This document shows positions 62,801 to 64,000 of a DNA stretch of 64,000 nucleotides, one piece after another. The position numbers and the translations under genes were made by a program. Positions within the stretch are counted from its first letter, which is position 1. The number at the start of each line of letters is the position of its first letter. Below the pieces are notes generated by a model. The model was given only the letters and a program-made list of their open reading frames with translations, made no database searches and had not been told where the DNA came from. The stretch is taken from assembly GCA_964422925.1 (NCBI GenBank), contig CAYRDC010000012.1, positions 11,078 through 75,077 on the forward strand. The letters run 5' to 3'. The DNA comes from CAYRDC01 sp964422925 (GTDB lineage: Bacteria > Bacteroidota > Bacteroidia > Chitinophagales > S012-47).

Positions 62801-64000
62801 AATTTCATAGTAAGTTTTATTTCCTTTATCAATTCTTCGAATGAGGTTATTCTTCACCATTTTAGTTAAGTGACGTTCGGCTTTTTTTGTATTAAAGCCA
62901 AATTTCTTTTCATATTCCAGTCGTGTAATCTTTCCCTTGGTCCTTATCCAATCATATCCTGCCAATTCCTCTTCGTTAAGTTTACTTAATGTTTTTGGTC
63001 CCAGGGTTCTCAGTGATTCTATGTTTCTTGGCAAAGTAACCACTACATTCAACCCGTCATAACTGAAAACAGGCAACGGCAAGTTGTATTTTTCCTTCAA
63101 CGACTTGAAAGTTTCCATACCCAAACCGGTTTCCTCCATTAAATGCATTTCGTTGAAAATAAATGTAAGCAGTTTATTACGGCTTAGTGACGTGGCTCTA
63201 AAAGCAGCCATATCTTCAATTGTAACAGGTGGGACCGGTGCTCCGGGACTTTTGATAATAATTTTGTCCGGATTCACCTCCAGTTGCACTTTGGCTCCCT
63301 CAATGGAATAATCACGGTGAACAATGGCATTGACAACTGCCTCACGTATAACCTCAATAGGATATGAGGGAACTTTTGTAGCTTGAAAAGATGAACGATT
63401 TAGACTGGCTGGCAGGACTTTTTTAAGCCAGTCTTCAATCATTCCGGGAATAAGAACGAGGGGTGCATCAAAAGTTTCCACATCAGTATTTCCATCGCCA
63501 AAGTTGACTCTGGCTTTCACACATGCCTGCGGGAACCGGTGCCGCGGGTTTTTACCAAACAACAAGACGGCATTTCCAGTCGGGATATAAGACTGTGACT
63601 CATTGTCGAATTCAAGCAGCCCCATTTCCTTCATTTCCTGCAAATGCTCCTCGGATCCCGGTTCATAATCCCTGCCGGCATTCTGGATAAAAGCATTTAG
63701 TGCCTGGTCAGAAAATACACGCTTGTCAGTTCCAACAACGCTTGATTTAAGGATATCCGGTTTAGTTTTTCGTTTTTGGCGGGCTTTTTCATTTCTAATA
63801 TTGGCCCATTGCATGAAATCCTTATTTACTTTTTCAATTTCTTTATGGAATTCAGGAGAGAACTGGTGCACCTTCACTCCATGCTCCAGAAGGTAATCAA
63901 TTCCGGCATGATCCACTATTGGGTTCTTATCTTCTATTCCAAACCAAACATCCGATATTCGGGCGTTCACAATCCTTTCTGCACAACTTACTTTTGGTGC
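62789..64000 (-). CDS. Deaminase-like domain fused to COG2865-type ATP-binding/winged-helix protein (partial, 5' end outside window)
   Basis: 403 residues are visible; the frame is open to the right edge, so the N-terminus is missing. The first visible residues, PKVSCAERIVNARISDVWFG, and the following IVDHAGIDYLLEHGVKVHQF match the distal part of RibD-like cytidine-deaminase domains, including the last zinc-binding Cys. From about residue 110 it is a COG2865-type protein. YPIEVIREAVVNAIVHRDYS is the N-box of the HATPase_c_4 fold, and RATSLSRNKLLTFIFNEMHLMEETGLGMETF is the second signature. The last 75 residues form a winged helix (KITRLEYEKKFGFNTKKAERHL). It is upstream of the methylase on the same strand and is a plausible regulator or sensor of the island. 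Confidence 0.8.
   Translation of the reverse strand, partial: APKVSCAERIVNARISDVWFGIEDKNPIVDHAGIDYLLEHGVKVHQFSPEFHKEIEKVNKDFMQWANIRNEKARQKRKTKPDILKSSVVGTDKRVFSDQALNAFIQNAGRDYEPGSEEHLQEMKEMGLLEFDNESQSYIPTGNAVLLFGKNPRHRFPQACVKARVNFGDGNTDVETFDAPLVLIPGMIEDWLKKVLPASLNRSSFQATKVPSYPIEVIREAVVNAIVHRDYSIEGAKVQLEVNPDKIIIKSPGAPVPPVTIEDMAAFRATSLSRNKLLTFIFNEMHLMEETGLGMETFKSLKEKYNLPLPVFSYDGLNVVVTLPRNIESLRTLGPKTLSKLNEEELAGYDWIRTKGKITRLEYEKKFGFNTKKAERHLTKMVKNNLIRRIDKGNKTYYEIITT

Overview
The window is a chromosomal stretch of a Bacteroidota bacterium of fairly high GC. The phylum call rests on several markers: type IX secretion (T9SS) cargo with C-terminal sorting domains, a PorP/SprF-type T9SS membrane protein, the lineage-restricted families IPExxxVDY, DUF4294 and DUF4270, a short glycogen synthase next to DUF4270, and promoter boxes of the form TAnnTTTG. 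Shine-Dalgarno sequences are scarce. No rRNA, tRNA, CRISPR array or insertion sequence was found.

Layout. Positions 1-10.4 kb hold the edge of a TatD nuclease, a polysaccharide deacetylase, gltX, a lipoprotein, the B12-binding subunit of methylmalonyl-CoA mutase, a large secreted metzincin-like protease, an enoyl-CoA hydratase, a T9SS beta-propeller protein and fumC. Positions 10.4-17.5 kb hold a divergent kynurenine / 3-hydroxyanthranilate meta-cleavage cluster. The plus strand carries 3-hydroxyanthranilate dioxygenase, ACMS decarboxylase, kynureninase and kynurenine monooxygenase. The minus strand carries an atypical SDR, 2-aminomuconate semialdehyde dehydrogenase and a RidA-type 2-aminomuconate deaminase. 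Together they would carry kynurenine to 4-oxalocrotonate.

Positions 17.5-54 kb are mainly core genome: recJ, porP-like, lptB, a TMTC-like TPR membrane protein, GH3, acpP-fabF-rnc, pyk, ligA, polyprenyl synthase, a TolC/adaptor efflux pair, tadA, sodA, glgA-DUF4270-glmS, panC-panD-flippase-rfaE2, an acyl-CoA dehydrogenase, the catalytic subunit of methylmalonyl-CoA mutase, and dnaA. T9SS proteins are interspersed, including a clan GH-A glycosidase-like protein translationally coupled to an alpha/beta hydrolase. Acyl-CoA dehydrogenase, enoyl-CoA hydratase and the split mutase fit fatty-acid, branched-chain or propionate oxidation feeding the TCA cycle.

Positions 56-64 kb are an accessory, more AT-rich minus-strand island. 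It holds a DUF1156 DNA methylase and a DUF499 ATPase, a pair associated with DNA-modification-type phage defence. They are preceded by a protein that runs off the window edge, in which the tail of a RibD-like deaminase domain is fused to a COG2865-type ATP-binding and winged-helix regulator. The 393-bp gap between regulator and methylase contains two different families of inverted repeats. This island is the best candidate for an undescribed or variant system.
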